DNA of 64,000 nucleotides from Alteromonas australica (lineage in GTDB: Bacteria; Pseudomonadota; Gammaproteobacteria; Enterobacterales; Alteromonadaceae): assembly GCF_000730385.1 (NCBI RefSeq), contig NZ_CP008849.1:1240001-1304000 (forward strand), given 5' to 3'. Below the pieces are notes generated by a model. The model saw only the letters and a program-made list of their open reading frames with translations, was not told the origin of the DNA and made no database searches. Below are positions 1 to 9,132 of the stretch, one piece after another. The translations under genes were made by a program, and so were the position numbers. Position 1 is the stretch's first letter, and the number at the start of each line of letters is the position of its first letter.

Positions 1-1
1 A

Positions 2-361
2 GATGTAGATGTATTAGCACCTTGTGCGCTTGGTTCAGCAATTAATGATCAGACATTACCATTAATTAAAGCAAAAGTGATTGCGGGAGCGGCTAATAAC
101 CAGCTTGCCAGAGAAGAAATAGGCGACCTTTTGGTAGAACGCGGCATACTTTACGCCCCTGACTACGTGATAAATGCCGGTGGTATCATCGATATTTATC
201 ATCAGCGTATGGGCGCTAGTAGCAACAATGCATTGAAAACACACATCGAAGAGATTGGCGCTACGTTAAAGCTGATTTATCAGCGGGCTGAACAGGAAAA
301 TTGTGCGACGAGTCGTGTGGCAAATGCGATGGCAGAAGAACGATTTTCGAATAAGGGTTGA
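2..361 (+). CDS. Leucine dehydrogenase-type amino acid dehydrogenase, C-terminal part
   Basis: This is the C-terminal 119 codons of a Glu/Leu/Phe/Val dehydrogenase; the frame is open from the left edge, so the start lies outside the window. The family oxidatively deaminates a branched-chain amino acid to its 2-oxo acid with NAD+ in the cytoplasm. What can be seen is the Rossmann-domain signature DVLAPCALGSAIND, then VIAGAANNQL and the conserved APDYVINAGGIID segment typical of leucine/phenylalanine dehydrogenases. The catalytic lysines are upstream and not visible, so the exact substrate cannot be settled. The stop is followed within about 110 bases by the SRP RNA gene. Confidence 0.85.
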   Translation, partial: DVDVLAPCALGSAINDQTLPLIKAKVIAGAANNQLAREEIGDLLVERGILYAPDYVINAGGIIDIYHQRMGASSNNALKTHIEEIGATLKLIYQRAEQENCATSRVANAMAEERFSNKG

Positions 362-468
362 AAGTTACGGAGCAAATCGTCATAATGCGCCCCGCGCTTC
401 AGACAGCAAGAATTTGCTGATTTGAATCAGGTTTCGTTTTTAATCGAAAATCCGTTTTGCGCTTCTAT

Positions 469-580
469 GGTGGGCTTTTGGTCCTCCCGCAATGATACTC
501 TGTGAATCCGGTCAGGCCTGGAAGGGAGCAGCCGCAGCAGACGACTCATGTGCCGGGATGTGGCTGGAGGCCTGCCACCC
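469..580 (+). ncRNA. ffs: Signal recognition particle RNA (4.5S RNA)
   Basis: The RNA is a small bacterial SRP RNA, which binds Ffh and targets membrane proteins to the SecYEG translocon. The conserved tip is clear: GGTCAGGCCTGGAAGG at about 513-528, AGCAGC just after it, and TGTGCCGGGATGTGGCTGG on the descending arm. The outer helix closes with GGTGG at 469 against CCACC near 579. Length (about 112 nt) and layout match the E. coli 4.5S RNA closely. Exact ends are estimated from helix pairing. Confidence 0.93.
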
Positions 581-595
581 AATACCCCCACATTA

Positions 596-904
596 TCACA
601 CCGCTGCTTTTTCTTTATCTTGTGGCTTTGTTTCCGAATTATTTAAAAACTTAATCGCTTTATCCACGGCATGGGCAACGTTCATTTCCATTTGATTGCG
701 TTCACTTTGTGGTAGATAGAAAGCCATATCTACCTCGTAACGGATATAGCGAGGCGGTACTTGGTTTAGCGCTAAGCAGCATACATCAGCAAGGTAATCT
801 GGGCTCTTTTCAGTATCTAAGCCTAGCTCAGTTAACCGTTCTAATACGAGATGTTCGTAATAGTTATGAATATCATCATCTAACTTCATGTTAATAGCCT
901 TCAA
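596..904 (-). CDS. Late competence development ComFB family protein
   Basis: This 102-residue protein fits the ComFB family: an N-terminal IHNYYEHLVLERL helix and the central block DYLADVCCLALNQVPPRYIRY with its vicinal cysteines. ComFB was named from the Bacillus comF operon; related small proteins in proteobacteria have no settled role, and some ComFB-like domains have been linked to cyclic-dinucleotide binding. The C-terminus is a charged tail. The gene converges on ffs and stands alone. An alternative start is Met6. Family assignment is fairly sure; function is not. Confidence 0.75.
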   Translation of the reverse strand: MKAINMKLDDDIHNYYEHLVLERLTELGLDTEKSPDYLADVCCLALNQVPPRYIRYEVDMAFYLPQSERNQMEMNVAHAVDKAIKFLNNSETKPQDKEKAAV

Positions 905-910
905 AAATAG

Positions 911-1114
911 TTAGTTTTTGCTGCTACGGCTCAATGTGCCTAAACAGTCATCTCCCATATAAATGTATAGACGGTATTTCATTGATGTCGAATCGCTTTC
1001 ATTAGAATTTGTATAAAAGTCACAAAATGAACCCATCCTAAAAGAAGGAAGTGACCCTTCGTATATTGATACAACGTGAAAGTCGTGACTTAATCTTACT
1101 TTTTTACTGGTCAC
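911..1114 (-). CDS. Small hypothetical protein (uncertain)
   Basis: A 67-codon frame just upstream of the ComFB-like gene on the same strand. The translation has no signal peptide, membrane segment or recognisable domain, and no strong ribosome-binding site precedes it. It could be a real small gene co-transcribed with its neighbour or a chance frame. I do not recognise it. Confidence 0.25.
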   Translation of the reverse strand: MTSKKVRLSHDFHVVSIYEGSLPSFRMGSFCDFYTNSNESDSTSMKYRLYIYMGDDCLGTLSRSSKN

Positions 1115-1437
1115 TTAGCCCCATTGCCATGGAAATAGACTAAAAAAAGCGCAAGATGCGTCATTTTTAAAATGTCATTCATCGCAAATAGGGAACTTTT
1201 AGTCCTTATGCTTAAGTCTTATATATCATGCATTTATTGAATTATTGGTTGTTTTGTCGCCGTCATTCAACGTAAATTGTGCACTAAAAAGTTGCAAAGT
1301 GCTGTGGGTTTATGGCATTTATACTTTCGGATGAAAAGCTAAGTCCATATAAAAATCAATCGTTTAGATTATCTTTCAAAACTTTTAATAAAAAGTTAAT
1401 ACCTAACGAAAACACACATATATCCAGGGAGTTAAAC
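1115..1437. other. Intergenic region upstream of the first TonB receptor
   Basis: About 320 AT-rich bases with no convincing gene. It should hold the promoter of the receptor at 1438. The receptor frame is open back to 1312, but the translation of 1312-1437 looks like non-coding sequence. An AGGGAG ribosome-binding site lies just before the ATG at 1438. No operator is obvious to me. Confidence 0.5.
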
Positions 1438-4383
1438 ATGCTTCAATATAAGAGAAGTGCCGCGGCATTAGCTGTAGCGCTGAGTCTTGGTGTTGCAACG
1501 CCAGCATTAGCGAATGATACTAACGGCGCCATTCAAGGTAGTGCTATCGAAATCGGTGGTGAAATCCTTTCAGGTGTTACTGTCACAATCAAAAATGTAG
1601 ATACAGGCTTGACCCGTACTGCAACTACTGATGCTAACGGTAATTTCCGTTTCCCTCTTTTACCACCAGGTACGTATAACGTAGTGGCTGAAAAAGATGG
1701 TTTCCGTGAAACAATCCAAGAAAACGTGCGTGTAAGCATCAGTGGTAAAACCAACCTTGACATGAAACTGTCTAGCACTGATGTTGAGCGCATCGAAGTG
1801 ACTGGTTCTACTATTGCAATGGTAGATGTAACAAGTTCAAGCACAGGTATCGTCGTAGACGCAGTAACGCTAGACCGCGTTCCTGTTCCTCGTAACCTTA
1901 CTTCAGTAGCATTACTTGCTCCAGGTACAACACAAGGTGACTCGGCGTTCGGTAACCTTCCTTCAATTGGTGGTGCATCGGTTGGTGAGAATGCTTACTA
2001 CATCAATGGTTTGAACATCACAAACTTCCGTACTGGTGTAGGTTCAAGCAACCCTCCATTCGACATGTATGAAACATTCGAAGTTAAGACAGGTGGTTAC
2101 TCTGCAGAGTACGGTCGTGTTACTGGTGGTGTTATCAATGCTAAAACGAAAAGTGGTAGCAACGAATTTAAAGCCGGTGTAAACGTTTATTGGGAGCCAG
2201 ATGCGCTTCGCGAACAGCGTAATTCTTCTCGTCGTACAACAGACGGTTTATACCGTATTGATAATACGCAAGATGAAGCCGACGTATTTGATGCTAACAT
2301 TTGGGCAAGTGGTGCACTTATCGAAGACAAATTGTTCTTCTACGCACTATTTAACCCACGCTCAACTGAGCAAACTTATGCTGGTTCACAAACAAGCACT
2401 ACCGGTGGTGTATTCCAAAACGTTTATGAAGAAACAGATGATGATGCGTTCTGGGTAGCAAAAATTGATTGGTACGTGACAGAAAACAACATCCTAGAAG
2501 TGACAGCGTTTTCAGATGAAGCTTCAACAGAAATCCGTCGTTACGACTCTACTGATGGCGCGTTAAGTGATACCTTTACCACAAGTTACGAAGATGAAGG
2601 TGGTTTAAACTATACGGCTAAGTGGACAAGTATCATCAATGATGACTTCTCTATCTCTGCACAGTACGGTGTAAACCAAACCGACCGTACGACACGCAGT
2701 TCATTAGATGCTAACCCAGCTGTTTACTTCCGTTATGACAGCACTGGCTCGTTCATTCCAACTAGCACCTTTGCTAACTTCTCTGTAGACCAAGGCGATG
2801 ATGAACGTGAAGTATTCCGTATCGACGCTGACTGGTACTTAGACGATCACTCAATCCGCTTTGGTATCGATTCTGAGAAGCTAACGGCTTCTAACGTAAC
2901 GATTAACTCAGGTGGCGCTTACTACCTTTACTATGTAGACGATAGCGATCCAGCAAACGAAGAAATCTACCAAGTTCGTCATAGAACTTATGAGGTAGGT
3001 GGTGATTTCGAATCTGAAAACTTCGCATACTACATTCAAGACCAATGGCAAGTGACTGATAACCTAGTTATCAATATGGGTGTTCGTAATGATTCATTCG
3101 AAAACTTCAATGCTAATGGCGACACTTTCGTTAAGTTAGATAACCAATGGGCACTTCGTTTAGGTGCTGTATGGGATATTAACGGCGACGGCGAGTCAAA
3201 AGCATGGGCAAGCTATGGTCGTTATTACCTACCAGTTGCGGCTAACACTAACATCCGTCTTGCGGGTGCTGAGACCTATATCCAAGAATACTATGAGTTT
3301 GAAGGCTACGCTGACGAATCTCTATTTATTCCAAACTTAACTGGCGCACAAACTCAGCCAGACGACGTATTCGCTAATGGTGAAGCTAAGTCTCCTGAAG
3401 AGCTAGTTGATAAGAACATGGATTCAATGTACTCAGATGAGTTCATCGCGGGTTACCAGTTCCAGCTTACCGACGAGTGGAGCATGGCTATCCAAGGTAC
3501 TTATCGTGAACTTGCCACTACTATCGAAGACGTTGCAATCGATGCGGCGGTAATCGATTGGGCTGAAGAAAATGGTTACGGTGATGTTTCTGATATCTGG
3601 ACTGGTTTCCACCAGTACGTATTAACTAACCCAGGTTCTGACATGGTTATCGGTACTACCGAATTACCAGGCACTGACGGTGAGTTAGTATACATGGACC
3701 TTTCTGCAGAGCAGCTAGGATACCCAGAGTCTGTGCGTAAATACGCTGCGGTTGACTTTACTTGGGAACGTGCTTGGGACGGTGTTTGGATGTTAAACGC
3801 AGCCTACACATGGTCACACAGCTGGGGTAACAACGAAGGTTATGTACGTTCAGATAACGGTCAGGACGATGCGGGTCTAACAACATTGTTTGACCAACCA
3901 GGGCTTCTTGATGGCGCATACGGTGACCTACCTAACGATCGTCGTCACCAAGTTAAACTATATGGTGCATACGCAGTTACAGAAGACCTAACACTTGGTG
4001 CTAACTTCCAGTTCTGGACTGGTCGACCAATTAACGCTTTTGGTTACCACCCAACAGATATTTTTGCACAAGCGTATGACTCTGAGTCATTCTACGCAGG
4101 TGGTGAGCTAGCTCCACGTGGTTCACGTGGCCGCACAAGCAGCTACTACTCACTTGATTTATCAGCATCTTACAACATCGATATTGGTGATGACCAAACT
4201 CTGATTGTACGTGCTGACATCTTTAACGTGCTTAACAACGACAAGGTCACTGAAGTTTATGAGATCTACGATGATGAATCATCGCTTGATCCATTAAACC
4301 CTGATGTAGATCCTAACTACGGTTTGCCAACGGCTTGGCAGACTCCACGTTACGTTCGTTTCAGCGTAAACTATACGTTCTAA
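1438..4383 (+). CDS. TonB-dependent receptor with N-terminal carboxypeptidase-regulatory-like domain (Oar-like)
   Basis: This 981-residue outer-membrane receptor should import an unknown large or scarce substrate using TonB energy. Start 1438 is chosen because AGGGAG precedes it and a clean signal peptide follows (MLQYKRSAAALAVALSLG, cleavage after ALA). Residues about 30-110 form a CarboxypepD_reg-like beta domain (GVTVTIKNVDTGLTRTATTD, FRFPLLPPGTYNV). The plug follows with YYINGLNITNFRTG and GGYSAEYGRVTGG, then a long beta barrel ending in aromatic F (RFSVNYTF). The extra domain and the GRVTGG plug motif resemble Oar-type receptors. A strong terminator follows. A second receptor and a complete TonB-energising operon lie downstream, suggesting they work together. 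The substrate cannot be read from the sequence. Confidence 0.9.
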   Translation: MLQYKRSAAALAVALSLGVATPALANDTNGAIQGSAIEIGGEILSGVTVTIKNVDTGLTRTATTDANGNFRFPLLPPGTYNVVAEKDGFRETIQENVRVSISGKTNLDMKLSSTDVERIEVTGSTIAMVDVTSSSTGIVVDAVTLDRVPVPRNLTSVALLAPGTTQGDSAFGNLPSIGGASVGENAYYINGLNITNFRTGVGSSNPPFDMYETFEVKTGGYSAEYGRVTGGVINAKTKSGSNEFKAGVNVYWEPDALREQRNSSRRTTDGLYRIDNTQDEADVFDANIWASGALIEDKLFFYALFNPRSTEQTYAGSQTSTTGGVFQNVYEETDDDAFWVAKIDWYVTENNILEVTAFSDEASTEIRRYDSTDGALSDTFTTSYEDEGGLNYTAKWTSIINDDFSISAQYGVNQTDRTTRSSLDANPAVYFRYDSTGSFIPTSTFANFSVDQGDDEREVFRIDADWYLDDHSIRFGIDSEKLTASNVTINSGGAYYLYYVDDSDPANEEIYQVRHRTYEVGGDFESENFAYYIQDQWQVTDNLVINMGVRNDSFENFNANGDTFVKLDNQWALRLGAVWDINGDGESKAWASYGRYYLPVAANTNIRLAGAETYIQEYYEFEGYADESLFIPNLTGAQTQPDDVFANGEAKSPEELVDKNMDSMYSDEFIAGYQFQLTDEWSMAIQGTYRELATTIEDVAIDAAVIDWAEENGYGDVSDIWTGFHQYVLTNPGSDMVIGTTELPGTDGELVYMDLSAEQLGYPESVRKYAAVDFTWERAWDGVWMLNAAYTWSHSWGNNEGYVRSDNGQDDAGLTTLFDQPGLLDGAYGDLPNDRRHQVKLYGAYAVTEDLTLGANFQFWTGRPINAFGYHPTDIFAQAYDSESFYAGGELAPRGSRGRTSSYYSLDLSASYNIDIGDDQTLIVRADIFNVLNNDKVTEVYEIYDDESSLDPLNPDVDPNYGLPTAWQTPRYVRFSVNYTF

Positions 4384-4398
4384 TTATTTAGAACTCCT

Positions 4399-4436
4399 AA
4401 CAAGGAAGTGCACTCATCGCACTTCCTTGTTTTTTC
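4399..4436 (+). terminator. Rho-independent terminator after the first TonB receptor
   Basis: A 13-bp perfect stem (AACAAGGAAGTGC with GCACTTCCTTGTT) around a 7-nt loop is followed by a T run. Confidence 0.9.
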
Positions 4437-4695
4437 ATCTCAATTTGTACAAAAAAACACCTCCTCCTCCCCTTCTTTTGTTACTTCCTCGTTAATTGTA
4501 AGTAAAGATTTACAAAAAACAGAAAAAATTTGCAAAAAAATTGAACTTTTTGGGCTTGCTTTCCCCATCTCAGTTGACCGTATTCTTTTCTTGTGGTTAT
4601 TATCTTAAAGAGGCTTTAAGCCTTGCTAATAATAATGTCGCTAAAAAGCGATGAATACACACACTAATACGATTAGTGGTCCAGGGAGACAATAC

Positions 4696-7600
4696 ATGTT
4701 TAATAATTCTAAACTGGCTACGTCAGTGAAGCTTGCTTGTGCATTTGGTTCAGTGATGGCCATTTCTGCTAGCAACTACGCGCTAGCTCAAGAAGAAGCA
4801 ACGACAGAAAAAGATGCAGAAGAAGTAGTTGAGAAAATCCAGGTCACTGGTTCTCGTATTTCTCGCGTAGATTTAGAAGCCACCCAACCCATTAGTTACA
4901 TTGACGATAGCTACATTAAAGATCGCGGTATGACTAACGCTATCACCGCGGTATTAGATTTACCGGGTGTGATTGCAGGTGTGACCCCTGAAATTGGTGG
5001 AAATACTGCTGCGAATGGCCAAGCCCTTGGCCAAAACACCATTAGCTTATACGGCTTAGGTTCACAACGTACACTTACGCTTATTAACGGTAGTCGTTTT
5101 ATTTCGAGTAACTCACCAGTAGGCGGGGGCGGTGCGCCAGGTGGCCAGGTTGATGTTAACAACATTCCTGTTGCTTTGATCGACCGCGTTGAGGTAATGA
5201 AAGTGGGTGGTGCGCCAGTTTACGGTGCCGATGCCGTAGCCGGTGTGGTTAACTACATTCTGAAAAAAGACTATGAAGGCGCTGAGTTTTCATATGACTA
5301 TACTTCGTTCAATGGAATAGCGGCTGACAATTCATTCCGCGCGCTTATCGGCGGTAATTTCGCTGAAGACAAAGGTAATATTGTTGTTGCCCTTGAGTAC
5401 AATGAAACAGAAAATATCGCTGCTCGCGATGTGCCTGGACTCGCAAACGACTGGGGTAGCTTCACGCCAGCAGACGGTAACGGTGTTGAGAACGATGATG
5501 GCGAAGTACCAGCAAACCAAGTGTTATTGGTACCAGACCCACGTGCCGGTATCTTGTCATTCAGTGGCCTAGTAACGCCAGGTTCAACGGCAATTACTAA
5601 CTTTGGTTTAGGAGCTTGGGGCGACGGTAACTTTTATCAATTCGACCCAGCCGGCTCTGGTAGCTTGGTATCTTACGATCCAGGTGTTGCTACAGGTAAC
5701 GCAGTTTGGGCGTCAGGTGGTGACGGCTTAAACCTGCTAGAAACCAATACAGCGCGTGAAGGCTATGAACGTTATAACTTATCTGTTATTGCCAACTATG
5801 AGCTGGCAGAAGATTTAAACCTAGAAGTGACGGTTTTCTCAAACCGCTCTGATGCAGGAAACCAAGGTTACCAAGCACTTCAGTACAATTCAGGTGTATT
5901 CGGTGGTTCGGGTGCAGCGCTTAGCTTCAATACCTCAAACCCTTACTTAACAACTGACACTCGCACGCAACTGGAAGGTTTGCTAGGCGGAGAAGGCGAT
6001 TTCTATTATCACCGTGGTTGGGTAAACTTAGGTCAACGTGAAATTATCAACGAATCGTCGGTAAACAGCTACCGTGCTGAATTAACCAGCTTCTTTGATG
6101 TGGGCGACAGAACCTTCGATTGGGCACTTTCATACCAGAAAGGTATCAGTAGTGTTTATTCACAAGATCAGGGCCTAAACATTCCTAAGTTCTTTGCTGC
6201 GTTAGATGTGGGTGTTAACCCAGAAACTGGCCAGATTGACTGCTTGTACAACTACACGGATGACTACGAAGGTGGCTTCGTTGCAGAAAATCATGGTTTG
6301 ACTGATTCTGAGAACATTTTAGGTGCTCAAGGCACCTGTTCTCCGCTAAATCCGTTTGGTACTCCAACAGACGCGTCACTTGATTACATCAAATACAACG
6401 ACCAAGGCCAAACGCGTATAGAGCAGTCTATTTTGGCGGGTTATTTAAGTGGTGAAATCTTCGACCTACCGGCGGGTGGTGTCGGTTTTGCAACAGGCTT
6501 CGAGCGTCGTGAAGAATACGCAGAGTTCCGTCCAGACGGCTCAGCCGAATTAGTCGGTCTATCTGATAACTCCACAGCGGGTGGTTATACAACGCAAGAC
6601 GTTTATGCTGAAGCGATTATCCCTATCATTTCTAGTGACATGGATATTCCAGGGTTGCATACGTTAAGTGTTGATACGTCTTATCGTTATATTGATAACG
6701 ATCGTTCAGGCGAAGATAGCATTTGGGCTGTTGGTCTAAACTATCGTCCAATTGAAGAAGTGATGGTGCGTTACAACATTACCGAAACGGTACGTGCGCC
6801 GGCAATCACAGAGCTATTCTTGCCTGTGGTTGAGTCTTCTCAGTTTGCTACCGACCCTTGTGATGCGCGTAATCTAGAAAGTGGACCTAACCCAGATGTT
6901 CGTCAAGCGAACTGTGCGGCTGAAGGTTTACCGACAGACTTTGCAAGTATTGCACAAAATGCATCTCGTCGTGGTTTCACAGGTGGTAACGATTCACTTG
7001 CGAACGAAGAAGCGAAAAGCATGAACGTGGGTATTATCTATACGCCGGGTTGGGCTGAAGGGTTAGACTTCTCATTCGACTATATCGATATTGAACTAAC
7101 CAATGCAATTGTATCTTTCACGCTAACTGACATTATGAACGCGTGTTACGATGCAACAGATTATCCTAACCGTTTTTGTGACCAGTTCGAACGTGAAGCA
7201 GATGGCCAGTTACCTGCGCTTAACGCCTTTACATCTGGTTACGTGAATGCTGCACTTCGTAACTTTAAAGCGGCTGAATATACAGCAAACTACAAGAACG
7301 ATTTAACAGATTACCCACTCATTGGTGACTACTTTGACGGCGATGACGGTTCGTTATCGTTCCGCTTTAGCTTCTTCAAGCTCATTCAGGACGAAATTTC
7401 GAATACGGGCTTCGATTTTACCGACGACCATGGTGAATTCGACAATCCAGACCTTATCGCAAACGGGCAAATTACTTACTCTGTAGGTGATTTAATTACC
7501 TTCTTGGATATCAATTATACTGACCGTACTTCGCGTAACGTAAATCAAACGCCGTACCAGTATATTGACCAAAATGGTAACCCGTACACGGAAATTCCAT

Positions 7601-7767
7601 CTCGTACATTGTTCGATTTTGGTGCAGTCTATTACGTATCTGAAGAAGTTTCAGTTCGTGCATCAGTACAGAACCTGTTCGATTGGTCAGCAAGTCCTAA
7701 AGAAACTGCTGTCGGTCTGTGGTCATACGGACGTACATACAATGTTGGTTTAACCGCGCGTTTCTAA
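4696..7767 (+). CDS. TonB-dependent receptor
   Basis: A second large outer-membrane receptor, 1023 residues. I take the ATG at 4696 because AGGGAG precedes it at good spacing and a signal peptide follows directly (cleavage after ALAQ); the frame is open to 4651. The TonB box region reads VEKIQVTGSRISR, followed by a plug with GLGSQRTLTLINGSRF, a glycine-rich stretch, and YGADAVAGVVNYILKKDYEG, the classic end of the plug. The barrel ends in GLTARF. The plug resembles receptors often annotated for oligosaccharide or peptide uptake in Alteromonadales, but I cannot name the substrate. The 260 bases after the upstream terminator should hold its promoter, so it is probably a separate unit from the first receptor. 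Confidence 0.9.
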   Translation: MFNNSKLATSVKLACAFGSVMAISASNYALAQEEATTEKDAEEVVEKIQVTGSRISRVDLEATQPISYIDDSYIKDRGMTNAITAVLDLPGVIAGVTPEIGGNTAANGQALGQNTISLYGLGSQRTLTLINGSRFISSNSPVGGGGAPGGQVDVNNIPVALIDRVEVMKVGGAPVYGADAVAGVVNYILKKDYEGAEFSYDYTSFNGIAADNSFRALIGGNFAEDKGNIVVALEYNETENIAARDVPGLANDWGSFTPADGNGVENDDGEVPANQVLLVPDPRAGILSFSGLVTPGSTAITNFGLGAWGDGNFYQFDPAGSGSLVSYDPGVATGNAVWASGGDGLNLLETNTAREGYERYNLSVIANYELAEDLNLEVTVFSNRSDAGNQGYQALQYNSGVFGGSGAALSFNTSNPYLTTDTRTQLEGLLGGEGDFYYHRGWVNLGQREIINESSVNSYRAELTSFFDVGDRTFDWALSYQKGISSVYSQDQGLNIPKFFAALDVGVNPETGQIDCLYNYTDDYEGGFVAENHGLTDSENILGAQGTCSPLNPFGTPTDASLDYIKYNDQGQTRIEQSILAGYLSGEIFDLPAGGVGFATGFERREEYAEFRPDGSAELVGLSDNSTAGGYTTQDVYAEAIIPIISSDMDIPGLHTLSVDTSYRYIDNDRSGEDSIWAVGLNYRPIEEVMVRYNITETVRAPAITELFLPVVESSQFATDPCDARNLESGPNPDVRQANCAAEGLPTDFASIAQNASRRGFTGGNDSLANEEAKSMNVGIIYTPGWAEGLDFSFDYIDIELTNAIVSFTLTDIMNACYDATDYPNRFCDQFEREADGQLPALNAFTSGYVNAALRNFKAAEYTANYKNDLTDYPLIGDYFDGDDGSLSFRFSFFKLIQDEISNTGFDFTDDHGEFDNPDLIANGQITYSVGDLITFLDINYTDRTSRNVNQTPYQYIDQNGNPYTEIPSRTLFDFGAVYYVSEEVSVRASVQNLFDWSASPKETAVGLWSYGRTYNVGLTARF

Positions 7768-7788
7768 TACCGCGAAATAAGCTGATTA

Positions 7789-7818
7789 AAAAGCCTGCAT
7801 ATGCAGGCTTTTTTTTTA
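7789..7818 (+). terminator. Rho-independent terminator after the second TonB receptor
   Basis: AAAAGCCTGCAT pairs with ATGCAGGCTTTT with almost no loop, followed by a run of nine or more T. Confidence 0.9.
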
Positions 7819-8355
7819 ATATTAATTTCGTTAACACAGACTTCACTTATCACATTTTGGTGCAAGTAATATAAGCCTGCTCTATTTTGGCGCGTATTAA
7901 GCCTAAAAATAAGTAATTTCTTCTTAATGGGTTTTGCATACTTATTCGCCAGTGCCGCTATTATAGAAACTCGTAGTAAAGATAACTTCGAGTCTTTTAA
8001 GCACATTTGCAAGAATGATGAGGGGTTTTTAGCGCTTTTTATTGAAAACGTTTACCTATATAAAAATGGATGAATAACGACAAAAATTGAATCGTTTAAG
8101 ACACTTTTTGCCATAGTGAAAGACATTGGAATGAAAACTGCACGCTTATTGACCAAGCGGAGCAAAATCTATGTGGTGTAAACAGGCTGTTACTTGACTC
8201 CACGTTACATTCCATGTGAGTATACTACGTTCGTAGTACTGGCGATTGTCGTCGGTGCTGCATTCCTGAAACAAAATTGTAAAAGTTTTATAAGCCCCTT
8301 GCCGAGTGGTTATCATTATCGGCGAGGATTCAAATAAGAAATTTGGTTGGGAACT
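7819..8355. promoter_or_regulatory. Long intergenic region upstream of the TonB-energising operon
   Basis: About 535 bases without a gene; it must contain the promoter of the six-gene operon at 8356. The only structure I see is the inverted repeat ACTACG-TT-CGTAGT at 8224-8237, flanked by AGT/ACT. It overlaps a TATACT hexamer at 8221 but has no well-spaced -35 box. An operator is possible but not shown. Confidence 0.35.
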
Positions 8356-9126
8356 ATGTCCAAAATGAGCAAGAGAACTCTTATTGCTTCTACTGTTATG
8401 GGTGCATTCGCACTAACAGGTAGCGCAGTCTCTGCAGATACGCTTGACGAACTTCATAAAGAAGAAGCGAAAATCCACGCGGCTGCAGCGAAATCTCAAG
8501 AAAAAATCAACACGTTGTTTGAGCAATCTCAAGAATTACTTGTTGAGTATCGTCAAACAGTAGATGAGACAGAAAACCTTAAAATCTACAATGACTATAT
8601 CGCAAGCCTAGTTGCAGATCAGCAACGCGGTATTGATTCATTACAACGTCAAATCGACAGCATCGAGCAAACTAAGCAGGGCATCGTTCCTCTTATGTTC
8701 CGCATGATTGACAGCCTAGAGCAGTTTATCAAGCTTGATCGTCCTATTCATTTAGAAGAGCGTCTAGAGCGTGTTAACCGTCTTCGCGACGTTATGGCAA
8801 ACTCTAACGTAACTGTATCTGAGCAGTTCCGCCAAGTTATCGAAGCATATCTTGTGGAAGTTGAATACGGCACTAAGATCGACTCATATCAAGGGACGAT
8901 TGATGACGCAGGTACAGAGGTTACTGTTGACTTCTTTAACCTTGGTCGTTCAGCACTTGTCGCTCTATCTCTAGACCAATCTCATGCATGGGTTTGGAAT
9001 AATGAGAGCCGCGCTTGGGAAAAACTAGGTGATGAGTATCTTTCATCAGTTGTTGATGCAGTTAAAATGGCCAATGGCGTCATTCCTGCAGACCTAATCA
9101 AACTACCTATTAGTGCAGCGGAGTAA
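8356..9126 (+). CDS. DUF3450 domain protein of the Ttp TonB operon
   Basis: A 256-residue exported protein of the DUF3450 family. It has a signal peptide (cleaved after VSA near residue 27) and then long, mostly helical, glutamate/glutamine-rich sequence with coiled-coil character to about residue 130. A beta-rich end contains HAWVWNNESRAWEKLG. The family is found almost only in front of TtpC-ExbB-ExbD-TonB-TPR genes in Vibrio, Shewanella and Alteromonas, and probably acts in the periplasm with the TtpC-containing TonB complex; its exact role is unknown. I prefer the ATG at 8356 over an upstream TTG at 8347 and an internal ATG at 8365. It leads an operon with 6 bases to the next gene. Confidence 0.85.
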   Translation: MSKMSKRTLIASTVMGAFALTGSAVSADTLDELHKEEAKIHAAAAKSQEKINTLFEQSQELLVEYRQTVDETENLKIYNDYIASLVADQQRGIDSLQRQIDSIEQTKQGIVPLMFRMIDSLEQFIKLDRPIHLEERLERVNRLRDVMANSNVTVSEQFRQVIEAYLVEVEYGTKIDSYQGTIDDAGTEVTVDFFNLGRSALVALSLDQSHAWVWNNESRAWEKLGDEYLSSVVDAVKMANGVIPADLIKLPISAAE

Positions 9127-9132
9127 TAGTTA

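Noticed and set aside
492..695. Plus-strand frame over the SRP RNA gene
   Set aside because: It is a chance frame across a structured RNA and the antisense of the ComFB-like gene.
4408..4608. Small plus-strand frame after the first TonB receptor
   Set aside because: It begins inside the terminator hairpin and continues through AT-rich intergenic sequence with no ribosome-binding site.
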